Source: Flavivirga spongiicola
Lineage (GTDB): Bacteria; Bacteroidota; Bacteroidia; Flavobacteriales; Flavobacteriaceae
Assembly (NCBI RefSeq): GCF_030540825.1
Contig: NZ_JAUOEO010000001.1
Span: 2,391,001 to 2,455,000 of the forward strand
DNA length: 64,000 bases
Direction: 5' to 3'
In this document: positions 17,389 through 25,569 of the stretch, piece after piece
How the letters are laid out: each line of letters opens with the position of its first letter
Position numbering within the stretch: the first letter of the stretch is position 1
The notes under the pieces: model-generated
What the model saw: only the letters and a program-made list of their open reading frames with translations
Told to the model about the DNA's origin: nothing
Databases searched by the model: none
Position numbers and translations under genes: made by a program

Positions 17389-19050
17389 ATGAATTACGAA
17401 TTACGATTTTTGAGCAAAATAGCTTCCGTCTTCCGTCTTCGGTCTTCGGTCATAGTTTCTTTATTCTTTTTTCTAAGCTCTTCTATCTCATTAGCTCAAG
17501 TTACTTCAGCAATCGATTCCACATCTATCAAAATAGGGGAACAAATTACATACCATATTCAAGTAGAAACAGATACAACGAGCTTAGTTGTTTTTCCAGA
17601 GGGACAAACATTTTCGCCTTTAGAAATGATTGAGTCCTATAAGGTTGATACTTTAAAAAATAACGATAAGTACAATCTTATTAAAAAATACGGATTAACA
17701 CAATTTGATTCAGGCGCCTATACGATTCCAAGGCAAAAAATAATTATTGGTGATAAAACTTTTTTCACCGATTCTCTAAAAGTTGAGGTTAATAATATAG
17801 TAGTAGACACTACAAAACAAGGGTTATATGATATTAAACCTATTATTGAAGTAAATAAATCACCAAGTAATTGGTGGAAATATGTGTTACTTACGCTTTT
17901 AATAATTGGTATTATAGCATTCTTGTTGTTTTGGTTTATATGGAGAAAGAAACCATTAACAGAGGAAGAACAAATTGCTTTACTTCCACCATACGATAGA
18001 GCTAAATTAGCCCTTAAAAACTTAGATGAAAGTCACTATTTAGAACATTCAGAATTAAAAGAATACTATTCAGAATTAACAGGGATCATCAGAAAGTATC
18101 TAGATGAAAAGGTATATGACCATTCTTTAGAAAGTACTACTGATGAACTTATTAGTAGACTGCGATTACTTAAAGAAGGTAACCAAATTGACCTAAGTCA
18201 GGAGACGATTAAAAACATTGAAAGTATTTTAAAACGAGCCGATTTAGTGAAATTTGCAAAGTCAGCACCAGATACGATATTAGCTGAATTAGATAGAGAT
18301 ACGATTGATAGTGAAATTGACCATGTAAAAGAAGTGCTGCCGGAACCAACAGAAGAAGAGAAACTTTTAGATGAAAAATACAGAGAAGAGTTAGAGCGTA
18401 AAAAGACCCGAAAGAAAATTATTATAACGGTGGCAATAAGCCTGTTTTTGTTAATAGCTACTATTGTAGGCTTTTCAATAAAATATGGTTTCAATTACGT
18501 GAAAGATACCATTATTGGCCACGATAGTATAGAGCTTTTGGAGGGTGATTGGGTAACCAGTGCATACGGATTTCCGCCTGTAACCATTTCAACACCAAAA
18601 GTGTTAAAAAGAATGGATGCTGGTTTGCCAGAAGAATTAGCGCAACAGATTGATGTTACGATGTTTGGCTATGGTAGTTTAATTGATAAATTTAATGTTG
18701 TAGTCGCTACTTCTAAGTATAAAAATTTAGGCGAAAATAAAATAGATTTAGAACAATCTATAGATGGGAATTTTAAAACGCTTGAAGCAGCAGGAGCTCA
18801 AAACATCATAACAAAAAAGGAGAAGTTTGTTACTCCAAATGGTGCCGAAGGATTAAAAGTTTATGGTACTTTGGAAATGCCAGTACCAAACTCAGAGAAG
18901 ATTGAAAAAGGAAAGTATGTTATCCTGGCATTTACATCGGAAAATGTGGTACAGCAGATCTTACTTTTTTGGAGGGAAAGCGATGTTTATGCAGATCAAA
19001 TTGTTGAGCGAATTTTAAATTCAATAGAACTTAAAAAAGCAGAAGAATAA
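17389..19050 (+). CDS. Membrane protein of the bat operon between DUF58 and BatA
   Basis: The 553-residue protein has a signal peptide (VIVSLFFFLSSSISLAQ), an extracytoplasmic beta domain, a transmembrane segment at about residues 166-186 (YVLLTLLIIGIIAFLLFWFI), a cytoplasmic helical domain resembling DUF4381 (LPPYDRAKLALKNLDE), a second transmembrane segment at about 345-362 and a soluble C-terminal domain. Genes of this type occupy the same place in Bacteroidota bat operons. The N-terminal 20 codons contain four tandem 7-bp repeats and look like intergenic sequence captured by the frame, so the real start is uncertain. The stop overlaps the batA start by one base. Confidence 0.85.
   Translation: MNYELRFLSKIASVFRLRSSVIVSLFFFLSSSISLAQVTSAIDSTSIKIGEQITYHIQVETDTTSLVVFPEGQTFSPLEMIESYKVDTLKNNDKYNLIKKYGLTQFDSGAYTIPRQKIIIGDKTFFTDSLKVEVNNIVVDTTKQGLYDIKPIIEVNKSPSNWWKYVLLTLLIIGIIAFLLFWFIWRKKPLTEEEQIALLPPYDRAKLALKNLDESHYLEHSELKEYYSELTGIIRKYLDEKVYDHSLESTTDELISRLRLLKEGNQIDLSQETIKNIESILKRADLVKFAKSAPDTILAELDRDTIDSEIDHVKEVLPEPTEEEKLLDEKYREELERKKTRKKIIITVAISLFLLIATIVGFSIKYGFNYVKDTIIGHDSIELLEGDWVTSAYGFPPVTISTPKVLKRMDAGLPEELAQQIDVTMFGYGSLIDKFNVVVATSKYKNLGENKIDLEQSIDGNFKTLEAAGAQNIITKKEKFVTPNGAEGLKVYGTLEMPVPNSEKIEKGKYVILAFTSENVVQQILLFWRESDVYADQIVERILNSIELKKAEE
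17423..17450. repeat. Four tandem heptamers inside a signal-peptide region
   Basis: The sequence is cttccgt twice and then cttcggt twice without gaps. It lies in the first codons of the membrane protein gene at 17389. A gain or loss of one unit would shift the frame relative to the upstream ATG. Confidence 0.8.
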
Positions 19051-20054
19051 TGTTTGAGGGAATCGAATTTTTAAATAAAGAATTTTTCTGGTTGTTATTA
19101 GCGCTACCATTAGCGATACTATGGTATATTTTTAAGCACAAAAAACAAACAGCAGAACTTAAAATATCAAGTTTAAAGGGTTTTAAGATTACTAATTCCT
19201 GGTTACCCAAATTGAAACACTTATTATTTGTTTTTCGTTTGGTAGCACTGGCTTTATTAATTACAGCATTAGCAAGACCTCAAACAGTAGATGTCTCAAC
19301 AAAAACAAAAACGACAAGAGGGATAGACATTGTTATGGCCATAGATGTTTCTGCAAGTATGTTAGCTAAAGATTTATCTCCAAATAGATTAGAAGCGTTA
19401 AAAAAAGTAGCGGCAGAATTTATTAAAGGCAGACCAAATGATAGAATCGGTTTGGTAGAATATGCTGGAGAAAGTTACACAAAAACACCAATAACAAGTG
19501 ATAAGGCCATCGTAATACGCTCTTTAAAGAGTATAAAATATAATAATATTATTGAGGGCGGAACGGCTATAGGTATGGGCTTAGCAACATCGGTAAACCG
19601 ATTAAAAGATAGTAAAGCAACCAGTAAAGTGATTATTTTATTGACTGATGGTGTTAACAATTCTGGGTTTATAGATCCTAAAATTGCTAGTGAATTGGCG
19701 GTTGAATATGATATAAAAACTTATACAATTGGTTTGGGAACTAACGGTATGGCATTATCTCCAATTGGGATCCTGTCTAATGGCGCTTTTCAGTATGGAC
19801 GTATTCAGGTAGAGATTGATGAAGAATTATTAAAAGAAATAGCTCATGTTACAGGGGGTAAATATTTTAGAGCTACCAATAATAGAAAATTAGAAGAAAT
19901 TTATGATGAAATTAATAAACTGGAAAAAACAGAAATAGAGGAATTTAAGTTTTATAATTACGAAGAGAAGTATCGATTTTTAGTATTATTAGCAGGGTTA
20001 TTACTTCTTATAGAATTGCTGTTGCGTTTTACCGTTTTTAGAAGTTTTGTCTAA
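19050..20054 (+). CDS. batA: BatA, von Willebrand factor A membrane protein
   Basis: The 334-residue protein has N-terminal membrane segments (FFWLLLALPLAILWYIF and the stretch before RPQTVD), a vWA domain with the metal-site motif DIVMAIDVSASM (about residue 90) and LLTDGVNNSG, and a C-terminal membrane anchor (FLVLLAGLLLLIELLL). BatA is a core part of the aerotolerance apparatus in Bacteroidota, thought to act in the envelope with MoxR. It overlaps the preceding gene by one base, so translation is coupled. Confidence 0.94.
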   Translation: MFEGIEFLNKEFFWLLLALPLAILWYIFKHKKQTAELKISSLKGFKITNSWLPKLKHLLFVFRLVALALLITALARPQTVDVSTKTKTTRGIDIVMAIDVSASMLAKDLSPNRLEALKKVAAEFIKGRPNDRIGLVEYAGESYTKTPITSDKAIVIRSLKSIKYNNIIEGGTAIGMGLATSVNRLKDSKATSKVIILLTDGVNNSGFIDPKIASELAVEYDIKTYTIGLGTNGMALSPIGILSNGAFQYGRIQVEIDEELLKEIAHVTGGKYFRATNNRKLEEIYDEINKLEKTEIEEFKFYNYEEKYRFLVLLAGLLLLIELLLRFTVFRSFV

Positions 20055-20107
20055 AAGAGTAGAGTAAAGAGAATAGAATATAGAAAAAAGATTTTTTAGA
20101 GTAAGCA

Positions 20108-20133
20108 AAGTCCCCTTTGGGGATTTAGGGGCT
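20108..20133. repeat. 26-bp dispersed repeat, copy 3
   Basis: This is identical to 16482-16507 and in the same orientation. It lies between batA and batB, 17 bp before the batB start. See the entries at 16395 and 16482. Confidence 0.85.
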
Positions 20134-20150
20134 AAAACAAATAAACAACA

Positions 20151-21188
20151 ATGTATCAATTAGAAGAGAAAATATGGTTTTGGGCTTTAGGTATTATTCC
20201 AGTAATAATCCTGTTCTTTTTGGTGCTTCAATTTTGGAGATATAAAGCACAAAGTAAATTTGCCGATAAGAAATCGCTTAAAAAATTAAGCCCAAATACA
20301 TCTGTATTTAAATCTATTTTAAAAATAGGTGTTTTAAGCTTAGCTTTCGCTTGTTTAGCAATAGCCTTAGTAAATCCAAAAATAGGTACAAAATTAGAAA
20401 CTGTTAAACGAGAAGGAGTTGATATTGTTTTTGCTGTCGATGTATCTAAAAGTATGTTGGCAGAAGATATTGCTCCAAATAGATTAGAAAAGTCGAAACA
20501 ACTCGTTACTCAAATTATCAATAATTTGGCGAGTGATCGTATAGGAATTATAGCATACGCTGGAAAAGCATTTCCGCAATTACCCATAACAACAGATTAT
20601 GCTTCGGCTAAAATGTTTTTGCAAAGTATGAATACGGATATGTTGTCATCGCAAGGAACTGCTATAAACGAAGCTATAAAATTGGCAAAAACCTATTTTG
20701 ATGATGAAGAACAAACCAACCGTGTATTAGTTATTATTTCGGATGGAGAAGACCATAGTGAAGAAGCAGCTGCTATAGCAGAGGAAGCTAATGAAGAAGG
20801 TATTCGAATATTTACTATAGGTGTGGGTGATGTAAAAGGAGGACCCATCCCAGAAAAAAGAAATGGGATTGTCTTAAATTACAAAAAGGATAATCAAGGA
20901 GAAACTGTTATAACGCGCTTAAACGAAGAAACTCTAATTGCTATTGCAGAGGAGGCCAACGGTGCTTATATAAATGGAAAAAACACTAATGATGTCGTAG
21001 AGAATATTCGTGAAATTTTAAATAGCATGGATAAAACAGAATTTGAAGCCAAACAGTTTGCCGATTTTAAAGATCAATTTCAATGGTTTTTAGGCTTTGG
21101 GATTTTCTTTTTGCTTTTAGACGTTTTCCTATTGGAGCGTAAAACAGCTTGGTTAAAAAAGTTGAATTTATTTAATGAAAACCTTTAA
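20151..21188 (+). CDS. batB: BatB, von Willebrand factor A membrane protein
   Basis: The 345-residue protein has two N-terminal membrane segments, a vWA domain with DIVFAVDVSKSM (metal site, about residue 93), IISDGEDHSE, and a C-terminal membrane segment (FLGFGIFFLLLDVFLLE). It is a paralogue of BatA next to it, and both are expected to be worked on by the MoxR ATPase at 15392. It is separated from batA by 96 bp carrying the third copy of the 26-bp repeat. Confidence 0.94.
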   Translation: MYQLEEKIWFWALGIIPVIILFFLVLQFWRYKAQSKFADKKSLKKLSPNTSVFKSILKIGVLSLAFACLAIALVNPKIGTKLETVKREGVDIVFAVDVSKSMLAEDIAPNRLEKSKQLVTQIINNLASDRIGIIAYAGKAFPQLPITTDYASAKMFLQSMNTDMLSSQGTAINEAIKLAKTYFDDEEQTNRVLVIISDGEDHSEEAAAIAEEANEEGIRIFTIGVGDVKGGPIPEKRNGIVLNYKKDNQGETVITRLNEETLIAIAEEANGAYINGKNTNDVVENIREILNSMDKTEFEAKQFADFKDQFQWFLGFGIFFLLLDVFLLERKTAWLKKLNLFNENL

Positions 21189-21283
21189 TGTCTGTTAAAG
21201 TGAAAGTATAACGATTAGATTTAAACTTTTATAAATTTTTTAACGAACAAAAAAATAAGGTTTTATATCTTAGAAATAAAAAA

Positions 21284-22123
21284 ATGAGACATTTAGTATT
21301 AATTCTATTAACATGCATGGTTTCCATATCTTTTGCTCAAGAAGATAAGGAGCAAAGGTTAGCGCTTAAAAAAGCTAATAACTATGTTTTTGAAGCAAAT
21401 AGTTTAATAAATGAAGACGATTTTGTTTCTGGAGAAATGGCTTATAGACAAGCCATTTCTAAGCAACCTAATACGGTGGCTGGGATTTACAATTTAGGAA
21501 ATGCCTATTATAAAAAAGGCAATTTTGAAGAAGCGCTTTATCGTCATGAGCAGGCAGCAAAAGCAACCACTTCAAAAGCAGAAAAGCATAAGGCGTATCA
21601 TAACATCGGCAATATTTTAATGCAGAATAAAAAATGCAAAGAAGCTGTTGAAGCTTTTAAAAATGCTTTAAGAAATGATCCTACAGATGATGAAACGCGC
21701 TACAATTTGGGTTTAGCAAAGGTTTGTGCAGAAGAACAAAAGGATCAGGAAGACGAAAATAAAGACGATAAAAACAAGGACGAGAATAAGGAAGATCAAG
21801 ATAAGAAAGAGAACGAAGACAAAAAGGATAAAGAAGGCGACGACAAAGAGGACGAAAAGGACAAAGGTGATCAGGAGAAAAAAGAAGGAGAGGATGAAAA
21901 AGATGATAAAGGAAAGCCTAAAGATGAAAAAGAAGATAAAGGTAAAGGAGAAGATGATAAGAAGAAAGAACAGCAAAAGCCTAAACCACAACCTGGACAA
22001 ATGTCACCACAGCAAATAAAGAATTTACTGGAGGCCATGAATAATCAAGAACAAAAGGTTCAGGAAAAAATGAATGCAGTAAAAGAAAAAGGTGCAAAAG
22101 TAAAAACTGAAAAAGACTGGTAA
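21284..22123 (+). CDS. batC: BatC, TPR protein with Lys/Glu/Asp-rich tail
   Basis: The 279-residue protein has a signal peptide ending SISFAQ and TPR units over about residues 30-150 (NTVAGIYNLGNAYYKKGNFE and DDETRYNLGLAKV). A very charged low-complexity tract of about 80 residues follows, ending in MSPQQIKNLLEAMNNQEQ. This layout is typical of BatC. The charged tract produces large artificial open frames on both strands. It is periplasmic and probably a scaffold for BatB and BatD. Confidence 0.92.
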   Translation: MRHLVLILLTCMVSISFAQEDKEQRLALKKANNYVFEANSLINEDDFVSGEMAYRQAISKQPNTVAGIYNLGNAYYKKGNFEEALYRHEQAAKATTSKAEKHKAYHNIGNILMQNKKCKEAVEAFKNALRNDPTDDETRYNLGLAKVCAEEQKDQEDENKDDKNKDENKEDQDKKENEDKKDKEGDDKEDEKDKGDQEKKEGEDEKDDKGKPKDEKEDKGKGEDDKKKEQQKPKPQPGQMSPQQIKNLLEAMNNQEQKVQEKMNAVKEKGAKVKTEKDW

Positions 22124-22177
22124 AACTGAAGAAATTTGATTAACGATTAATGAGTTTTGAATTAAGAATAAGCATTA

Positions 22178-22555
22178 ATGAAAACAAATGACCTAGAAGA
22201 AAGAATCATTGATTTTACAGTTTTTATAATTAATATAATAGAAGATGTAAAAAATAATTATGCGGGTAATTATTATGGAAATCAATTAATAAGATCTTCA
22301 GGTTCTCCAGCTCTCAATTATGGGGAAGCTAGAAGTGCTGAATCGCATAAAGATTTTGTTCATAAAATGGGAATATGTTTAAAAGAACTTAGAGAATCAT
22401 ATAATTGTTTAAGAATAATAAATAAAGCTAACTTATTTAAAGGAAATCAAATTAAAATGAACAAGGCTTTAGACGAAAACAACCAATTAATATCTATTTT
22501 CGTTACTAGTATTAAAACATCGAAAAGCAATAATTCAAATATCAAAAATCGCTAA
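22178..22555 (+). CDS. Four-helix-bundle protein inserted in the bat operon
   Basis: The 125-residue protein belongs to the same S23/IVS-like family as 12650-13039: residues such as LIRSSGSPALNYGEARSAES match the SSGSIMDNIAEGFGR block by position, though less closely. It lies between batC and batD in the same direction and is flanked by AT-rich repeat words (gattaacgattaatgag before, cgttgttcgttaatcat after). The standard bat operon has no gene here, so I infer an insertion. Function is unknown. Confidence 0.83.
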   Translation: MKTNDLEERIIDFTVFIINIIEDVKNNYAGNYYGNQLIRSSGSPALNYGEARSAESHKDFVHKMGICLKELRESYNCLRIINKANLFKGNQIKMNKALDENNQLISIFVTSIKTSKSNNSNIKNR

Positions 22556-22574
22556 TCGTTGTTCGTTAATCATT

Positions 22575-24350
22575 ATGAAACTTATTAAACACATATCAAT
22601 ATTATTATTAATACTTACAACGAGTATTATTTCTGCACAGGTTAAATTTGAAGCAAAAGCAAGTAAACAAAAGCTAGGCATTAATGAACGTTTACGTATC
22701 GATTTTGAAATGAATAAAGATGGAGATAACTTTGATCCTCCAAATTTTTCAAATTTTACAGTCGTAGGCGGTCCAAATCAATCTGTAAGCAATTCTTGGG
22801 TTAATGGTGTGAGAACTTATAAGAAGACCTATAGTTATTTTTTAGCACCAAAAAAGCGTGGTAATTTCACGATTAAACAAGCCACCATTACTATTAAAGG
22901 CGAAACTTATAAGACATTACCCTTAAAAATTCAAGTTACTGCGGCTGTAGACAAGCCAAAAGACCCAAATGATGCCAGTTATATTGCTTCGGAGAATATT
23001 CATTTAGTAGCAGAAGTTTCAAAAACGAACCCGTATTTAAACGAGGCCATTACAGTGGTTTATAAACTCTATGTATCACCTTCCATTGCAGTTGATAATT
23101 GGAATGAGATTGATAGTCCAAGATATAATGACTTTTGGAGTCAGAACATAAATACGCACGGGCAAAAGGTTCAAAATGGTACTTATAATGGTAAAGATTA
23201 TCGTTTTTTGATTTTGCGAAAAGCAGTATTGTATCCTCAAAAAACAGGTAAACTAAATATTGAGCCATTAAGTTTAGATATCGCTTTGCGGGTGCCTTCT
23301 AATAGGCGAGATATTTTTGGAAGCCTATTAATGACACGTGTTAATAAAACGGTGTCTGCGGGAAATAAAAAAATTCAAGTTAAACCTTTGCCGGAGGCAG
23401 GTAAACCAGTAGATTTTGCAGGAGCTGTTGGCGATTTCAAGCTTGATGTCGTAACTTCTAAAAAAGAATTAGATGCCTCTGAATCATTTCAAATAAAAGT
23501 AGGGGTTAGAGGTAATGGGAATTTAAAACTTTTTAAACTACCAAAAATTTCATTACCAAGTTCTTTAGAAGTTTATGAGCCAGAGCATAAAGAAGAAGTA
23601 AAAACAAATCTATCAGGAATGAGAGGGCATATTTCAGATAGTTATACTGTTGTGCCACAATACAAAGGTAAATATCCAATACCTAGTATTTCTTTTTCAT
23701 ATTTCGATTTAAAAACAGAAAGTTATAAACGGTTATCGTCCGACGAAATTGTTATTGATGTTTTAAATGGACCTACAAATAATGCCAGTGGAACTTCGGA
23801 TGGGAATACTACAAATAATGCTAAACAACGTGTTGTTTTAAATAACGATCAATTTGCTTTTATTAAAACTAAGACCAATTTTATTAGTACTAAATCAACT
23901 TATTTCTTTAAAACAAATTTGTTTTGGAACTTATTGTTATTGCCCTTTTTAGCAATTCCTTTAGCGATCATTGTCCGCAAGAAAAAAGCAAGTAGAGATG
24001 CTGATGTATATGGAAATAGAATTAGAAAAGCAGATAAACTGGCAAAGAAATATTTAAGTAATGCTAAAAAATCACTTGGTAAAAAAGAAGCTTTTTATAT
24101 AGCTTTAGAAAAAGCATTACATAACTATTTAAAAGCAAGATTACATATAGAAACGAACGATTTAAGTAAAGATAAGATCAATAGTTTACTAAAAGAAAAA
24201 CAAGTAGATGATGGAGCAATAAAAGATTTTATTGCTATTGTAGAAAATTGTGAATTGGCAAGATATACACCAATAGATATTGTGACTATGCAAGAAGATT
24301 ATGATAAGGCGGCAAAAACAATTTCTTTAATAGATAAACAAGCACGTTAA
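22575..24350 (+). CDS. batD: BatD, oxygen tolerance membrane protein
   Basis: The 591-residue protein has a signal peptide (ISILLLILTTSIISAQ) and a BatD domain with the usual opening VKFEAKASKQKLGINERLR and FSNFTVVGGPNQS. More beta-sandwich repeats follow, then a transmembrane segment at about residues 450-468 (FWNLLLLPFLAIPLAIIV) and a cytoplasmic helical tail. BatD is a large periplasmic component of the aerotolerance system. It is two bases from batE, so the two are translationally coupled. Confidence 0.93.
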   Translation: MKLIKHISILLLILTTSIISAQVKFEAKASKQKLGINERLRIDFEMNKDGDNFDPPNFSNFTVVGGPNQSVSNSWVNGVRTYKKTYSYFLAPKKRGNFTIKQATITIKGETYKTLPLKIQVTAAVDKPKDPNDASYIASENIHLVAEVSKTNPYLNEAITVVYKLYVSPSIAVDNWNEIDSPRYNDFWSQNINTHGQKVQNGTYNGKDYRFLILRKAVLYPQKTGKLNIEPLSLDIALRVPSNRRDIFGSLLMTRVNKTVSAGNKKIQVKPLPEAGKPVDFAGAVGDFKLDVVTSKKELDASESFQIKVGVRGNGNLKLFKLPKISLPSSLEVYEPEHKEEVKTNLSGMRGHISDSYTVVPQYKGKYPIPSISFSYFDLKTESYKRLSSDEIVIDVLNGPTNNASGTSDGNTTNNAKQRVVLNNDQFAFIKTKTNFISTKSTYFFKTNLFWNLLLLPFLAIPLAIIVRKKKASRDADVYGNRIRKADKLAKKYLSNAKKSLGKKEAFYIALEKALHNYLKARLHIETNDLSKDKINSLLKEKQVDDGAIKDFIAIVENCELARYTPIDIVTMQEDYDKAAKTISLIDKQAR

Positions 24351-24351
24351 C

Positions 24352-25110
24352 ATGAAAAAAGTTTTTTACATCGTATCGTTTTTGTTAAGCTTAACCGCTT
24401 TTTCTCAAAACCAAACATTATTTGGAAAAGCCAATGCATTGTATAATGAAGGTAAATATGCGGAAGCGATAGATAATTATAACGCTATTTTAGATACAGA
24501 AAACCATTCGGCCGATTTGTATTTTAATTTGGCAAATGCCCATTATAAATTAAACAATATCGCACCAAGCGTCTATTTTTATGAAAAGGCATTACAATTG
24601 GCTCCTAATGATGAAGATATTAAGAACAATTTGTCATTTGCTCAAAACATGACCATTGATGCTATAGATGTTATTCCTGAAGCTGGATTATCAAAACTCT
24701 TAAAAAATATTACCAATGCCATGAGTTTTGATAATTGGGCAAGAACAGCCATAGGTTTGGTGTTTTGTTTTGTTGTTTTATTTCTCATTTATTATTTCGC
24801 TTATTCAACATGGAGTAAACGCTTAACATTTATGGGGAGTTTAATATCATTAGCTTTATTGTGTCTATCACTTGCATTTGCATTTCATAAGTACAATTTA
24901 GATAGAAAAGATAACCCGGCTATCGTGTTTGTACAAGAAAGCAAAGTAAAAAGTGATCCTAACTCCAGAAGTGAAGAATCCTTTAGGTTGCATGAAGGTA
25001 CTAAAGTACAAGTATTGGAATCATATAACGATTGGAAAAAAATTAAACTTTCCGATGGTAAAATGGGGTGGGTAAGTTCAGAAGATATTAAATTGTTGAA
25101 TAATATTTAA
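24352..25110 (+). CDS. batE: BatE, TPR and SH3 domain membrane protein
   Basis: The 252-residue protein has a signal peptide (FLLSLTAFSQ), TPR units (KANALYNEGKYAEAIDNYNA and the block to residue 100), two transmembrane segments (about 130-150 and 160-178) and a C-terminal bacterial SH3 domain (VQVLESYNDWKKIKLSDGKM, then GWVSSEDIKLL). This is the standard final gene of the bat operon. The start lies two bases after the batD stop. Confidence 0.92.
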   Translation: MKKVFYIVSFLLSLTAFSQNQTLFGKANALYNEGKYAEAIDNYNAILDTENHSADLYFNLANAHYKLNNIAPSVYFYEKALQLAPNDEDIKNNLSFAQNMTIDAIDVIPEAGLSKLLKNITNAMSFDNWARTAIGLVFCFVVLFLIYYFAYSTWSKRLTFMGSLISLALLCLSLAFAFHKYNLDRKDNPAIVFVQESKVKSDPNSRSEESFRLHEGTKVQVLESYNDWKKIKLSDGKMGWVSSEDIKLLNNI

Positions 25111-25165
25111 TGTTTCTTTAACAAAAAAATAGCATATCTTTGCTTTTCATTAATTTTTTAACGGA

Positions 25166-25468
25166 ATGTCTAGAAATATAGTTTCTATATGCTTATCAAT
25201 ATTTTTTATGTTGCTTTTAACAACACCGACTATTGTTAGCCTTGTAGACGATTCTGTTGATGTTTCTTTCCTTTTTGATTCATCTGAAGAAGAAGAAAAA
25301 AAGGGCAATAAAAAAGATAAAAATACAGAAGTTTTATTTTTTGAGTTCAACGAAAATGAAGTTGATCTAGCTTCAAAAAAAATAAAAAATAATTTACGCT
25401 ATTACTTCAAAAACTACTCTAAGCCTCATTTAAACATTATTTCTCCTCCACCAGACTTACACATATAA
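25166..25468 (+). CDS. Small hypothetical protein upstream of SulP transporter
   Basis: The 100-residue product has a signal-peptide-like or single membrane segment (IVSICLSIFFMLLLTTPTIV), an acidic-then-basic linker (SSEEEEKKGNKKDKN) and a C-terminal part ending SPPPDLHI. I do not recognise a family. It lies 55 bp after batE and 101 bp before the SulP gene. A small stem (ggcttt / aaagcc) lies just after the stop. Confidence 0.7.
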   Translation: MSRNIVSICLSIFFMLLLTTPTIVSLVDDSVDVSFLFDSSEEEEKKGNKKDKNTEVLFFEFNENEVDLASKKIKNNLRYYFKNYSKPHLNIISPPPDLHI

Positions 25469-25569
25469 TAATTTAGGTTTGTAGGCTTTTTAAAGCCGTC
25501 TCTCACATTATCGAATTAATCACTCTTTGATTTTTGTCAAGGAGTAAAAATATATTTGTAATTATAATT

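Noticed and set aside
21713..22019. Long open frames on both strands overlapping the batC tail
   Set aside because: They are produced by the Lys/Glu/Asp-rich low-complexity codons of batC; their translations are biased Phe/Leu/Ile or Lys/Arg strings without domains.
25534..25569. TTG start for the first SulP gene
   Set aside because: The ATG at 25570 matches the usual SulP N-terminus, and the 12 extra residues are not plausible.
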